A DNA stretch of 64,000 nucleotides. It comes from Dendrolimus kikuchii (lineage: Eukaryota; Arthropoda; Insecta; Lepidoptera; Lasiocampidae). Each line of letters opens with the position of its first letter. Position 1 is the first letter of the stretch. Of this stretch, positions 44,346 through 58,062 are shown piece after piece. Below the pieces are notes generated by a model. That model made no database searches, was not told where the DNA came from, and was given only the letters and a program-made list of their open reading frames with translations. The stretch spans positions 10,297,690 through 10,361,689 of the forward strand of contig CM034403.1 of assembly GCA_019925095.2 (NCBI GenBank). The letters run 5' to 3'. Made by a program: the position numbers and the translations under genes.

Positions 44346-44779
44346 TTGAATTCATGCAATAAAAAGAATTAAAAAATTCTAATAATAACCGTCTGCTATG
44401 GGAACGAAATAAATAATCTTTAGAAGTGGTTGTTGCCGAGATAACCAATGGAATGTTAAGCTTATGAATGTATTTAATGAATAAATGGTAGAATACATGC
44501 AATATTTTACTATGTGGCAGACAGAGAATTTTATTTTTTTGACCAGTCTACTTCAAAACATATCTAAAAATTTGCAGATAAAAGGAGTACACAACAGTGG
44601 TAATAGAGTTTCCATTAGTTTTATTTTTTTATACAATTCGGTAGTTGACACTTTTTGAGAAACAGGTTTATATTGTGCCTTATGGTCTATTTTAGCCAAA
44701 ATATTAATATTTCAGTAAAAAAACAACATGAACATATTTTATTTAGGAATTTTATAAATATTTTGACATTTCGTAACGA

Positions 44780-47500
44780 AAACGCGTCAAGCTGTCATGG
44801 CGTCTCGTATGACGTCACGGTGTGCAAAACAAACATCTGTTTAGTTGAAGTGTTATCAAAAGTTTAAAAAATACATAATAATAAATGAATACTAATTATT
44901 ACAAACACTGTATAGTACCGCAGTGTATCAGTACAACGATAAAAACACCACAGAAACTGTTTTTTTACGTGTCTAAGGGGTAAACAAATGAGGAGAAAGT
45001 GGCCACATTTTTGTGAAGATCATTTTGATGTAAGTGTTTATCAGCCCTATTTATAATTCTACGTTACCAAATGATATGGAAAATTACGTATAATATCAAA
45101 TAATGGGATCTGTATCACACTTACGTTTGAAATCAAGCTGTTTACCTAGTAAATTTGATTGTAAGACAGATAGAAGAAAGCGAACTTGTAGCAGTCTAAA
45201 TCGAGCATATATAACAATAAAGAACAAAAGATGATGCTATTAAGAAAGTGTGTAAATAAATCAGTTGAAAGTACTACTATATTAGCCAGTACCAGTGGTA
45301 CTAGTTTAATTCTTGAAAATACTTCTAACACAACCACAGGTTCTTACATTAATAGTGAGTAGCTCCAATATTAATTTTCTTGAAACAATCTAATAATAAT
45401 ATTGACAATTTATTTTCAGTTTTGCCCCAGGAAGAAGGTTTACAAGGTCTTAGAACAGCAAATAAATCTGGTTAAGTACTGATGACACATAAATATAGAA
45501 GTAAAGCTACTCAATCAAGTATTAAACTAAGCCAGACTGTGGACCAGGCAGGATCACTAGTAGTCTTCACAAAAATCAGTTTCATTTCCATTTTAAGTGA
45601 AATCATTGAGGCCATCTGGATCCAGTATAAGCAGTTTCAAAGAAATTAATAATGGAAGAAGTCACTGTGACACTGTCTTTATATACTTCATCCGCTACTC
45701 ACACAGAGTCCTCACTATCACCATTCCGCTCAACACATCCAGATCAAATCTTTCATACAAATAAAAAATATGTAAATAAATATCTTTTCCATGAACAATT
45801 TTACTTCATAGATGATAAGTCCACTAATGGCTGTTTCATTTATCTTATAGAGTTCCTTTACCTTACCATCGCTTAAAATTTGACATAAGCTTCATACAAA
45901 TAATGTCAAGATTCAACTGATGGTTGTGTGAGTGAATAGTAAGATATAGGAACCGGCCTTAAGTAGTCATGAACTAACCTAGTTACCCTAGTCCTAGAGC
46001 ATGGTAGTTTAGTTAATTTATAAGATTGCCTCATTAAATAAAACTCCAAAATCATTTTGTGTTTTATTTTATTATAAAATGATGAGATCAGAACCTACCT
46101 AGTGGTTACTTTATATGCTTTGATAAAGTAATGGATACACATGGCATTTCCAAAATGGTAACAAACTGTTACCATTTAAGATCATTAACATATTCATAAC
46201 TGATTGCTATACAGAAAGTTTAAATTTTTTACTATTAGAAAAATTTGGATCCTCTATACAAAATATACATGTTTCCACAGCAGTCAAATATATTTATATT
46301 TGTAATTGAGCATATTTGTTTGTAGGCTTCCCATCTTTAATATAATTTGAATATGGTTTGTACTGTAGAGACACTTAATTTCTACTATGCAATTTTCACA
46401 TGTACCATCCGGTGAACCAGCCGTCATTGGATATTGTTGACTTAATATGAGACCACATTTCTTAATTTTTTTAATGAAGTTTCAGCTCCAAATTTTCTCT
46501 GACTGTGGGTCTTGCATCTACTTACTTCAAAAGCCTGTGATGCTGGTATCCATCCATATCTTAATTCATGCCAAAGACTGCTTTTAAATTGCTCTCTTGT
46601 TTCCACTTAAATTTTTTAATGACAGCATCTGATATTACTGCATTTCTTAAAAATGACTCACATTTTTCATTATATTTTAAAACAAGTTGATACATTAAAG
46701 AGCTGGCTGTATCACTGAGAACAGAATTATGTTGATATTTAAATAATGCACAATCCTCAAGTTTCGTTTATTGTGCTTCTTTTAAAAACTTATGAGTACA
46801 TTTGAATTTGATGGTAAACTAGGGTTACTACTACATATTTTAAACTGGTTCACAGTTATGATAGCTTCGATTTTTTCCAATAACTAAGGTTCTTCACTCC
46901 TGCGATGACGATAATTTCGATAGCACTTTATGATCTGGGTATATTTTACACTTTACAATACAGAAGTTTGCAATCACGTTTCAAATGCACATAACTTATG
47001 GCGTCATCTCCATAACATACTTGCGATGATCTACAAAAGAAATTTCACCATTAGCATCAACATTTACGAATATTAAAATTATCATAACCTCAAAAATAAT
47101 TATTAAAAAATAATACTTTGCCATATCTTAATCACAATTTTAACACTAGGTGCTATTGTTTAATGTTATAATACGTAGTATCCATAGTAGTTTGTGATGT
47201 TATATACTTACACAGAAGTTTTAAGACCACAAATTGGTGAAGTTGCGAAAAAGGCACCCAGCATAACAACAACGATTTTTGGCAAATTACTTTTATAAAA
47301 CTTGCGATTACTATATCTTGTAGTTGTAGTCGTATGAACACAGTGTATAACAATGGAAATACTATTATTTTATAGCAAAATTACTGGAAAACGATGAATT
47401 TTCACTGAGAATTCATTAACAACTTGTTGTGTTTTGCACACTATGACGTCACGCGCTCTGATTGGCGTTCATTGTCACGTGACTAATGGCTGCAATGTAA
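44780..47500. mobile_element. decayed DNA transposon with THAP-type zinc finger
   Basis: Inverted subterminal sequences: TATGACGTCACGGTGTGCAA at about 44808 and, read from the other strand, GTGACGTCATAGTGTGCAAA at about 47450, both continuing AAAC/CACA. Inside, the plus strand begins with a THAP-like domain (44885-45010). The interior to 45500 has only short broken frames, and minus-strand frames at 46380-46800 (NSVLSDTASSLMYQLVLKYN) may be a second broken ORF. Superfamily unresolved (P-like or ISL2EU/Harbinger-like are possible). Confidence 0.5.
44885..45360 (+). pseudogene. THAP-domain protein remnant
   Basis: ATG at 44885 opens NYYKHCIVPQCISTTIKTPQ and KLFFYVSKG, then a stop. Slightly downstream in another frame MRRKWPHFCEDHFD supplies the C-x2-H half of a C2CH THAP finger. 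Later pieces (LRLKSSCLPSKFDCK) continue the typical order. Frames are broken, so it is non-functional. Confidence 0.5.
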
Positions 47501-49130
47501 CAATTTTATTTCTCAAAAATATAAATTAATATTTATTATTTTAATTAAAACAATTTATTTTTGACATGTTTAGATCGTAATCTACGTTATATATAAAAAT
47601 CTGCCTATATTTTTCATACTGTCAAAATATTTTCGCGAATTTTACATAATTATCATTTTACACATTCACGAAATTAAATATATCAAAATCTTTAGCTAGA
47701 CCGGTTACTGAGATAATCGGGGACATACAAACAAACCTTTATAACGTAGACCATATTTATAATACCATATTTATAATTAAACAGAATTTAAAGTACTCTT
47801 TTATTAGTTTTTTCTGTATCCACGAATTGTTCATAGTTCTTCTCTTAATATAATACCTCGAGAAGATTTATATCGTGACGGGATGACAACGAACGAGACA
47901 GTCTCTTAAATTATACGAAAGTTACTATACTCAAGAATAATTTATGAGTTATACAGGTAAATATTACGAATTTTGCTTAGAAAGTGAATATTTGATTTGT
48001 AATTTCTTATATTGAAACTGTTTTGTAAACTGTTGCCTATATTCAGCAATATAAGAAAGCTTTGCTTCTTGTGCTGGGATAATGACGTAGAATACGTAAA
48101 TATTGTGTCCCTTCTATTTTTAGACTAGCACCGCCAGTAATAGCAATTGGGTTTGTAACGGTACGACTCATTGCATATTCGTTCTTTTTCATCCTCGATG
48201 TAATCTGTTAATTTTGACTTCAATATAAAGGTAGAGCTGTTCTCCATATAATGTATTTTCCACTTTATTTCCGATAAATTATGTATTTATTATTAACCTC
48301 TGTGTATTATATAATTTAATTTTTCCTTGTTCGCAAAATTTGACAGGATGGGGTCTTTTGAATGGTCGTGTTTGACAGAACAAGACATGGAAAAAATTAT
48401 TCTCGGAAAAATTTGTGTTTTATATTTTTACAGATGGAGAAAAACTATTTGTGGACAAAATGATCAATATTAACTATAAATGACTATATCTTCTATATGT
48501 GTGCTACAGACGTCGATGTTATAGATTTCACCAAAGGGCTAGACCACGTCTTCAAGCCATCAATTAATTTTACTAACCATGTAGACTTAATCTAATATCT
48601 TGCTTGTTATGTTTATCTATGTTTTCAGACTTTTCCTGGCCTGTTCACAACTTCTTGTTGTTTTTAATATACTAATAACTATATTAATAATTTACTAACA
48701 TTAACCTATTCTGTGTTCGTTGCTTCTTTCTGTTTTCAGATGATCCAGAGGCTGTTTTACGTTTGCTTCTTACGAATGGTATATCTAATTATGTGTTTTA
48801 AACTAATCTGTTCATTGAATATATATTTTGTATTATGTTCTTTAGCTTTTCCGGATTTCTAACCCATAATTATATGTGTTGATTGTTGATATATTCTTTA
48901 TGTATTAATTACATTAATTTTGCAGGTAAATCTAATGTTCTTTCCTCACAGAGGTACTACTAATAATATTGTGTTAATAATTTAAATTTCAGAAATTATG
49001 GAATATTTGCATTCAATGAGTGCCTGTATGTATAAAACTTGAATTATCTTTAAAGGCCTAATTACTAATGTGTAGTTAGTTACAGCAGCGTATAATAGTT
49101 AGCATTGATTATGGTATATCTTGCTGTTAG
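47500..49130. other. intergenic, nothing recognised
   Basis: AT-rich sequence upstream of the non-LTR 3' end at 49.1 kb; short stretches may be the eroded body of that element but no motif is visible. Confidence 0.4.
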
Positions 49131-49910
49131 CCTATAAACATGTTAGGGCTCTTCAATTCGCTTCTGCAAACTTCTATTTTAATGGAACGTTCCTTTAACA
49201 CATCTAGGTATGACTACTATAGAAACACATAAGCATGTAATATTGGAATCTTACATGTTTCAAGCCAAACTCAAGTGGCTTCCAATACGTCTTCGCCGGA
49301 ATACTCATATACTGTCTCTTCTGTATAATACATTATTTAACCCTCAGACGACTGTATACCTCAAGGAACAATTTCATTACCTTTATTCCAGTAACTTAAA
49401 GTCTCTCAGATCCTCGGAAAATTTGTTACTTAAAACGCCTCTGCATACAACTAGCTCTTATGGCAAATCCTTCACAGTCCAAGCAGTTCGTCTTTGGAAC
49501 GCGCTGCCAGTTAATATAAAGCTAGCCAAATCACTGCCTATTTTCAATGGACTTGTGAAGGATTATTATAGCTCAAATTAAGGATGCAACAGTTATTGTC
49601 ATATTTTTCTAGTTTATATTTATTTATGTAAGTGTATTTTATAATACTTTATTTACATACATCGTATTAGTATAATTTAATATAAGTATTATATTATATT
49701 ATGTATGTATATATTTATAATATACTGATTCGGCAGTGAGAATAATGCAACATACCTCTGTTCTTATCAAATTTTTTGTCCATCCAAAGGTTGTCTCGAA
49801 GAAATCGCTAATAGCGATAAGACCGACTATTGTATTGTAAAATTTTATTTCTGTTAACTGTATCTTTAAAACACAATAAAGCATGTTCATTCATTCATTA
49901 ATTCATGATT
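49130..49910 (+). mobile_element. Jockey/CR1-like non-LTR 3' end, copy A
   Basis: Frame 49210-49581 encodes a reverse-transcriptase C-terminus: KLKWLPIRLRRNTHILSLLY and SFTVQAVRLWNALPVNIKLA, ending DYYSSN. The 3' UTR holds the hairpin TCGCTAATAGCGA (49805-49817) and the element ends in a TTCA repeat (49888-49905). Confidence 0.75.
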
Positions 49911-51430
49911 ATATGTAATGATAGGTAGGCTCGTTTACTATCTACTGACCTATATATTTTAGAACTTAACTAATTACTGTCCTTAATTTATATATTATAT
50001 GGAGAATGAGCTATATGGAAGTAAATTAATTTAAAGTAAATCTTACTTGACTTCTCCGTTATTAACAGATAAAAATTGTTTGTACATTGTTTTAGTTTTA
50101 ATAGTTAACTAAATAATTAGTTGTAAAGTTAATTATAAAGCCTGAGCGTGCTAATATATTACTAGGGAGATATGATACATAGTCATTTACGGATAAAAAT
50201 ATACTAATATATTTTAATTTCATTTAAGGATACTTAAATATAATATTGGTTTTTTATAACGTAATTAAATAACATTACTTATTTATAGCCAACAAGTATT
50301 GGAAGCTTTTGATGATGCTTTTCCATTAATATAATTATTCATTAATTTGTTATAGAAGATTAATTAAGTATATGTCAAAAAGGTTTTACTTATAGGAGTT
50401 CTCGTCTTGCTCTTGCATACATGGACCTGATTATAGACTCTTACTTGTTGTGTCTGTTGATTGGAGTTGGGGTGTTGATTGTTAATGTTCATCTACTCTT
50501 GTCGCAGTGAGCTTGAAGTCAGACGTCGTAATGAGTTTTGATTGTTTTGGATATAGAAAGGTTTATTACTGATCTAGGGCTGTGAAGTTGTTGTCTTGAT
50601 TTATTATCTATTATTTAGTCTATTTATGTACGTGTATATATTTATATATATTTTATAACACTACATTATTACATTACACTCTACAACAACTATGCGCCTT
50701 GTCTGAGAAAGCTTGTCGGACTTTAAGGAATTTACAGTTTATTTGGTTTTATTGACTTTTAATGATTTAAATACTTTCCTGTTTAGAAAGTTTGCCTTTG
50801 GCATTTGGCTTGGTTTAGTGCAATAGAGTTGCTTATTTTAACTTTAATTTTTGTTAATGAGGTTTCCACTTTTGAAATATATATATCTATAAGCAAGTGA
50901 CTCTTTTGACGGTGAATATGTATTAAGTAGGCATATAATTGTTATGAAACAACAACTAGTTAAACGTGAAAGCACATATTGGATGATTAAAAATGATGAT
51001 TTTGATTCAAAAAAATACAATCATATTAATTCAGGTAAGGTCCGGGTTTTCTTGGGTTCGGAACGTTGGGTAAGGAATTCACGACTTTTTACTTAACGGA
51101 ACCGAGTAACCTAGGATGGTTATTCGACAATTATCCAGGTTTTCTCGTGCGCTGCTTTTAAGCAAACCTAGTTTGTTATAATGATATGTGTATTCATGAG
51201 ACTAAGATGGTTCCACACATTGGCTTTGATTGATTTAGTAATTGAGGTTTTGGGATTAGTTTATCCGTGGATCAGCTTGGTGGCGCGTGGGCACTTTAAT
51301 GAGGGATCAGCTATCGTCTACCTGGAGAATCAATCGACCCAAAATTCATTTCTTTTCAAGATATGTGATTCCATGAAAGTCTTTTGAAGTAGATAGGCCA
51401 GGAAATCGTGACTGAATCGGAAAGGATTAT
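49911..51430. other. intergenic, nothing firm
   Basis: AT-rich. The frame 51181-51387 has no recognisable domain. Confidence 0.4.
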
Positions 51431-51439
51431 TAATATATA

Positions 51440-52170
51440 TATATGTAAAATATGACCATGTTTCTGAATTTCGTATGAAGCTCAAGTGGCTTCCCATTCA
51501 TTTTCGCCGGAATACTCACATTCTAAGTCTCCTTTATAATATACTATTCAATCCTAATAGTCCTCCTTACCTTAAGGAACGTTTTGAATTCCTTCGCCTC
51601 TCCATTTCTCACAATTTGCGCACAGATACATACCGTAGACTCCTGACACCTGCACACACTTCATCCTTTTATGATAACTCCTTCACAGTGCAGGCTGTCA
51701 AACTCTGGAATGCGTTGCCTCTTACTGTCAGAGAGGCCAAAACATTACCGACATTTCGGAACTCACTTAGAAAGTACTATCTGTCTCTAAATAAATATGT
51801 CTAATATATTAAACATTTACTTATTTATCTATTGTAATATATAAAATGCTTGTCACATATAATGTTAACAAATATATTTATTTAAATTATTTTGTATATA
51901 CGTATATATATTACTATATTTTTTAAAATATATGTATTAAATTTATAAATTAGTGTAAGTATGTATATTTAAATTGTACAGTCCTATCTTTTTTCTGCTT
52001 CACCTACATCGCCAGATTAGTTAAGAATTTCTTTTAAGCTAGGTTGCCTGGAAGAGATCGCTTTTAGCGATAAGGCCGCCTGTTGTTTTGCCAAGAAGTA
52101 TTGTAATTATACATTTTGTTTTTGTATTTGTTTATTCTGGTGAGCAATAAAGTGTTATCTATATATATAT
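51440..52170 (+). mobile_element. Jockey/CR1-like non-LTR 3' end, copy B
   Basis: Frame 51475-51804 encodes KLKWLPIHFRRNTHILSLLY, YKNSFTVQAVKLWNALP-type sequence and ends KYYLSLNKYV. The 3' UTR carries GGTTGCCTGGAAGAGATCGC with hairpin TCGCTTTTAGCGA (52058-52070) and ends AATAAAG then an AT repeat. Same family as copy A. Confidence 0.75.
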
Positions 52171-53840
52171 ATATATCTGCAGTATTACTGAAATTGACAC
52201 CCTGGTTGTAGAGTATCACTATTTCAAGATTACTACCAATTTAAATTTTACTTTACGGTGCTATGCTCTCATCTCGAAGGGCTAGGGTCATTAGACGGAT
52301 GTAAGGTTCAGCGACCCTAAATTTTACTTCATCTTCACGGCGAGCCTGAAACCTGTCTTTGCCAACGGAATCAAACACTATGAGCGTAAGGGAATACTCC
52401 AGTTCAATACCAATTTAATTTTATCTTTACTTTCCGGAGAACTTTCCCTGAAACTCTTACTCTAATTACATATTGGGAATCTTAAGAGATGTAGAGGGTA
52501 TCACTGCCTAAACTTTATTTAATCTTTATCTTAATTTAATTGTGATACTCTTATTTTACATCCGGGGAGGTCGCTGAGGTATTATTCCTCATATCTACAA
52601 TTTTCCTTGATATTTTGGAAGAGTGACTCTGATATGATATGTTCACTTAAGTCTTATAGCTTTTCCAATTCATTATACACTTAAGGTACTCCAAATGTGT
52701 TTGCTAAAGTGTTAGGATGTACTGCTAGAGAGTTTCTTGTCAGTTATTCTCGCCAGCTATAGTACATTGTGAACTGACGTAGTTTCGAATAATATTTAAA
52801 ATTTATTCAATTAATTTAACTTACAAGTGTGGAGTTTCTTCCTTGGTCTTGACGTGAGCTCGTTTACAGATAGCTAATGCTGTGGCATAACATCAGCCGG
52901 GTGGACAAGGAGCGATGCCTTACACAAAATTATATAATTTGTTATGAAATTGTTCATAGTACTACTTTTGGACTAAAGGCAAGGCGTACTCAGGTGATGA
53001 GCTTATATCATGTGATATTATATTTGTCATTATCATATTCATATCAGTTTACACTTGCAATATATTACTACAAATTATTATATATATTATACACCGATCT
53101 TTGAGTCTACCTGTTTCATTGTTTAGCACTACTATATAACCTACCTTGTGAACATAGGGTTAACGGTATTGCAACGAAAGGTTCCAACTACTAGATGATT
53201 ACGATTTATGGCCAAAATTTTATATTTTAATCATTTAATAACATTTATAAATCTTCACTTTATAAATTCTTTAATTTCATATTTCACTCAATGCTTCGGT
53301 TTGAGTATGTCATTCCCTTGGACGGTTTGGTCTAGGGGGTAGACGTCACAGGTTGATCCGCTCATCGTTCCGTTGCATGAACGAAAATCGAAATTGCAGC
53401 GGTCATGCAACGAGGCTTGAACCAATCAAAACGTAACACATGCTGCTGAAAGGTTATATTTTAAGCTAATGGTTAATTCCTTTCTCCTTTCAGTTTTTCC
53501 CAATTTTTTGAGACCGGAACAGTATATCTTTTCTTTCCATATTTTTATACTGACATACATACTTTCGCAGTCGCAATTCAAACGATAGTCTCTGTTCACA
53601 CAATCTATCTATCAATTTCTTTGTCAACATTTATTCGTATATCCATCAATCGTATAAAATTACTTTTTCATTGCTCGTACTCGGAAACTACTTTTGAAAA
53701 CTCAAGGGATGAACACAGCACTTTTCGTTCCTGGGAAACGATTTTCCCTGATGTCAAAAAAATTGAAAACTATGCGAGCCATGTCCAAACATTTACAGTC
53801 ACTATTAAATCGTTGCAAATAAATAATTTACTCACTAAAT
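52171..53840. other. intergenic, nothing recognised
   Basis: Mixed AT-rich sequence. ORFs at 52877-53104 and 53621-53992 have no family resemblance; the latter runs into a tandem repeat. Confidence 0.4.
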
Positions 53841-53990
53841 TATTATCTTTTTTTGTGGCATTCTACGAGCCAGTATTTTTTGTCACAAATTATTATCTTT
53901 TTTTGTGGCATTCTACCAGCCAGTATTTTTTGTCACAAATTATTATCTTTTTTTGTGGCATTCTACGAGCCAGTATTTTTTGTCACAGAT
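53841..53990 (+). repeat. three tandem 50-bp units
   Basis: Units at 53841-53890, 53891-53940 and 53941-53990 each start TATTATCTTTTTTTGTGGCA and end TGTCACAAAT. Copy 2 has one G to C change and copy 3 ends CACAGAT. Confidence 0.95.
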
Positions 53991-55175
53991 AGTAGTATAT
54001 ATTTAGCGCATATTTATGTAAATTAAATAACAATTTAGTGAAAAGTAATTTATAAGTCTAAAATGATGTCACAAAATTGTTGATATTTTTTATTGCAATT
54101 TATGCCGCCATTTGACAGTGGCTGTATAAGAAGTTGGGACATGATTCGCATGTATTATCTTATAGTTCGCATAGTTTTTAATTTTTTTGAGGAGTTTTTT
54201 GGCGGGAACTTAAAGGAGACGTTGTGATGTGCAGTTTTATTTTCTAAAAATGTGTAAAATTACTCTAAAATGAACAATAGTTGTAGGATATTGATAGTTT
54301 TTGAGTAGTATTTATATGTTTTTGCGCGTAATGTGAACTATACAGCCAAATGTGGCCTTTCGAGTTTTCGCAAGAATTCCGTTGAATGACGTCGATTGTA
54401 GCCAAACAACAATACAACGGCGCCTGGCTTAAAGGCCTAGTTGCCAAGCCTTAAACATAAAAAAAAAAAAAAAATTGACAGCAGGGAAAATCTTTTTCTA
54501 GGGACAAAAGTTACTGTTTTCATCCCTGTAATGAGGCAACTTCAAGCGTGCTTTCGGAATATGGAAAATGAAAAATAAATTTACTTGACGGATGTTTTTA
54601 TAAAATGAGTTCATCAGATTTAGATATGGGTTAAACGCCTGATTTCATCAGAGAAGCAGTTGTTTGTTTAAGTAATCAGGTTTTTATTTACTTTCCTCAT
54701 ATTCGAAATGAAAAGCGGAGTGTTTACCTCGGCTAAAAGAGGTATTTAGGCACTTGAACTGTTAGCGCCCTCGCTACGTTCGTGCGCCAAACCATCTCGT
54801 GCTTAAATATGTTTCTGTCATCCCTTGCATGATAATCCACTATTTGGTCACACATTCTTTCTGCACTTATGTTTTTCTCTCAATAACTAACTGTAGAGCA
54901 AACCAATCAAGTTTAAAATTTTTTACTACATTAAATCAATCTACGAGTATATTATATATAGTAGCTTACTTAAATCTTACAATTAGCCTATCACAGCATC
55001 TTTATATTCATATTACTTCATCTACCCCCATGTAATAACATTTCTTCATTTACAAACCTATGGTGTTATATTTCTTTTATGACCGGGTTTTTAATGTTTT
55101 ATCAGTATATTATAAATTTGTACTAACCATTAGAATAATTTATTTTTATATAAATTACTAATATGTTATTTATTA
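53991..55175. other. intergenic, nothing recognised
   Basis: AT-rich with an A16 run at 54460-54475. No supported gene. Confidence 0.5.
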
Positions 55176-55179
55176 ATCC

Positions 55180-55285
55180 CTATTAATATTATAAATGCGA
55201 AAGTAACTCTGTCTGTCTGTCTGTTCCGTTTTCACGGAACAACTACTGGACCGATTTGGCTGAAACTCAGTACATATTTAGTCTG
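55180..55285 (+). repeat. dispersed repeat, left end ATTATAAATGCGAAAGTAAC
   Basis: Contains TCTGTCTGTCTGTTCCGTTT and ACTACTGGACCGATTTGGCT. It is the opposite orientation of the end at 11870-11905; related pieces occur at 56560-56640 and 59065-59110. Confidence 0.5.
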
Positions 55286-55289
55286 GCCA

Positions 55290-56362
55290 TAAAGTAAAAA
55301 GAAACAAAATATTACATTTGAATTTGAAATCTGTCATTTTTATATGATTGTTCATTGTGTTTTCTCCTTTTGGCGCCAATACATTGTACAACATTTTGCG
55401 ATATTAAGATGGATAAAGAGAAAGCGATAAAGAGAACAGAATCGCTGTGACTGCATTACACAAAATAGGTATGGAGCCAAATGCAATTTTTAAAACTCTC
55501 CATACGCTTGGTATTAGTTAAATGTTTGTCTACCGGGCTGTTAATAGGTACCATGAGACCTCCTCTGTTTGTGACAGAAAAAGATCTAGCCGACCACGTA
55601 GTGTTCGTACGAAAAAAGTGGTCAAAGCAGTAAGGGAAAGAATGACTTAGGACTTGCAGCCTATAAGAGACGCACTGGTCATTTCTTAACTTATAATTTA
55701 AAAAAGAATAGGGTGGCAAAAGCGAAACAACTACTGAAGCGGTACGCAAAGAGACATCACAGAAAATTTTTGTTTACGGATGAGAATTTTTTTACAATTG
55801 AGCAACATTTTAACAAAATGACCGTATTTATGCTCAAAGCTCTAAGGAAGCTTCTCAATTAGTCGACAGAGTGTAACGTGGGCATTATACGTCTTCAGTG
55901 ATGGTTTGGTGGGTTGTTAGCTATGAAGGAGTGACTGAGCCATATTTTTGTGAAAAAGGTATCAAAACATCGGCACAAGCGTATCAAGATACCATTCTTG
56001 AGAAGGTAATTAAGCCCCGTAACAACACCATGTTCAATAACCAAGAATAGTCCTTCCAGCAAGACTCGCGGGTCATAAAGCTCGGTCCACACAGTCTTGG
56101 TTGGAAACGATCGTTTCGGACTTCATCAGAGCTGAAGACTAGCCGTCGTCTAGTCCCGATCTTAATCCGCTGTATTATGATTTATGGTCAGTTTTAGAGA
56201 GTACGGCTTGCTCTAAACGCCATGATAATTTGGAGTACCTAAAATCATCTATACGATTGGTAGTGAAGAATTTCCCATGGAAAGAGTGCGTGATTCTATT
56301 GATAATTGGCCTCAACGTTTAAAGGACTGTATTGCAGCCAATGGAGACCACTTCGAATAAGC
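55290..56362 (+). pseudogene. Tc1/mariner-type transposase pseudogene
   Basis: Plus-strand frames in order: start MDKEKAI at 55410, LHYTKIGMEPNAIFKTLHTL, RAVNRYHETSSVCDRKRSSR, KKNRVAKAKQLLKRYAKRHH, first catalytic region KFLFTDENFFTIEQ, VMVWWVVSYEGVTEPYFCEK, a damaged second region FQQDS, then SSSPDLNPLYYDLWSVLEST and the terminal RDSIDNWPQRLKDCIAANGD. Many stops and frameshifts. Clear terminal inverted repeats were not found. Confidence 0.75.
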
Positions 56363-56644
56363 TTTTTATATTTTAAATTGTTTTATATTTATGTATTAAA
56401 CTAACACACTGTAAAACTTATAAATGTTATTTGTAATAGAAAAAAAAAATATTTATGACAAGACTATGTATATATTTTCGATGCCGAGGATGAACATAGG
56501 ATACTTTTTATCCCAAAAATGGGATAGTTTCCGGGATAAAAAAATATTTGTCTGCTTGTTTGTTATGCTTTTACGGAAAAACTACTGGACCGATTTGGGT
56601 GAAAATCGGTATACATGTAATCACTTGACCAAGGGGAAAAATGT

Positions 56645-57538
56645 TTGGCGATATTTCTAGACCTGGCCAAGGCATTTGATACAGTCAGCATACCGCTTCT
56701 ATTGAGAAAGTTAGAACGTTTCGGAATACGTGGCAAACAGCTTGAAATCTTCAGGAGCTACCTTAGTGACAGATCTCAAACTGTAAAAATAGGCAATTAC
56801 ATCAGCCAAGAAATACCCGTCACTTACGGAGTTCCCCAAGGAAGTATTCTTGGTCCAACACTGTTTTTGGCCTACATTAATGATGTATGTGAAACTAAAA
56901 TACGACACGGCAAACTTATATCCTTTGCCGATGACACAGTTTTACTGTTTAAAGGAGACTGTTGGGATGATGTCTTTAAATATGCACAAGAGGGGTTTGA
57001 TGAAATTTGTGTATCATTATCTAGTAGTTTATTAACAATAAACCCGAGAAAAACTAAATTTGTCACTTTTACTCTCCAGACAAAAAACATAAAGAATGAA
57101 ACAGATGTTAAGCTAGTAGCCCATGTAAAAAACTGCTCCTGTACATCAAATGCAACAAATAATGCTTGTATAATCTTAGAAAATTGCCACAGTGTAAAAT
57201 ATTCGGGCATTATAATAGATTATCAACTTACATATAAGCCTTATATTCAATTATTGGTCGCTAGAGTGAGAAAGTTAATTGTTATTTTCCGAAAAATACG
57301 TCACGCAGCCACTATTAAAAATTTGCTTACAATCTATTATGCACTTTGCTACACCATTATTTCATACTGCATAACGACGTGGGGAGGTGCTTATAAAACT
57401 CACCTTCTACCCCTTGAAAAAGCGCAAAGAGCTGTTTTAAAGGTTGGCCTGGGACGGCCTTTTCGTTACCCTACTAGTTTACTATATCAAGAGTGGCAAG
57501 TGCTATCTGTACGGCAAATATTCATATTACAAATATGA
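56645..57538 (+). pseudogene. Jockey-type reverse transcriptase, truncated
   Basis: A 297-codon frame with FLDLAKAFDTVSIPLLLRKL, VPQGSILGPTLFLAYINDV and an intact catalytic FADDTVLL, then a thumb region to LSVRQIFILQI and stop. Past the stop the same frame continues for about 85 codons (SILQCTRRLKGKILVNETFK, ELKKEVKSFLLKID), so the stop at 57536 is probably premature. N-terminal endonuclease and first RT blocks are absent. Confidence 0.8.
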
Positions 57539-57850
57539 CGACATCAACATCGTGTCTTACCATATAACTCGATATTACAATGCACTAGACGTTTAAAAGG
57601 CAAAATACTTGTAAATGAAACATTTAAAACAACATTTGCTCAAAAACACGCTTGTTTTCTTAGTTCTTTTATATACAACAAAATAAGTTCAAAGATAACT
57701 ACTGATTTATACAAATTAAAACACTATGAACTCAAAAAGGAAGTCAAATCTTTTCTATTAAAAATTGATTATGAAATCACTGAAAACCTTATACAACCTA
57801 TTAAATAATTATCTTTACAGTTCAAGTGATAGGATATCAATAACAATCAT

Positions 57851-57855
<5 letters not shown>

Positions 57856-57941
<86 letters not shown>

Positions 57942-58029
57942 CACGCACGCACGCACGCACGGACACACACACACGCACGCACACCACACACACGCACACA
58001 CACGCACACACACACCACACACATGCACA

Positions 58030-58060
<31 letters not shown>

Positions 58061-58062
58061 CA
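57856..58062. repeat. (CA)n / (CACG)n microsatellite
   Basis: About 200 bases of CA repeat with GCAC and ACC interruptions. His-Thr and Cys-Val ORFs here are artefacts. Confidence 0.95.

Noticed and set aside
53841..53990. Three regular repeats considered as a CRISPR-like array
   Set aside because: Units are directly adjacent without unique spacers, and this is a eukaryotic genome.
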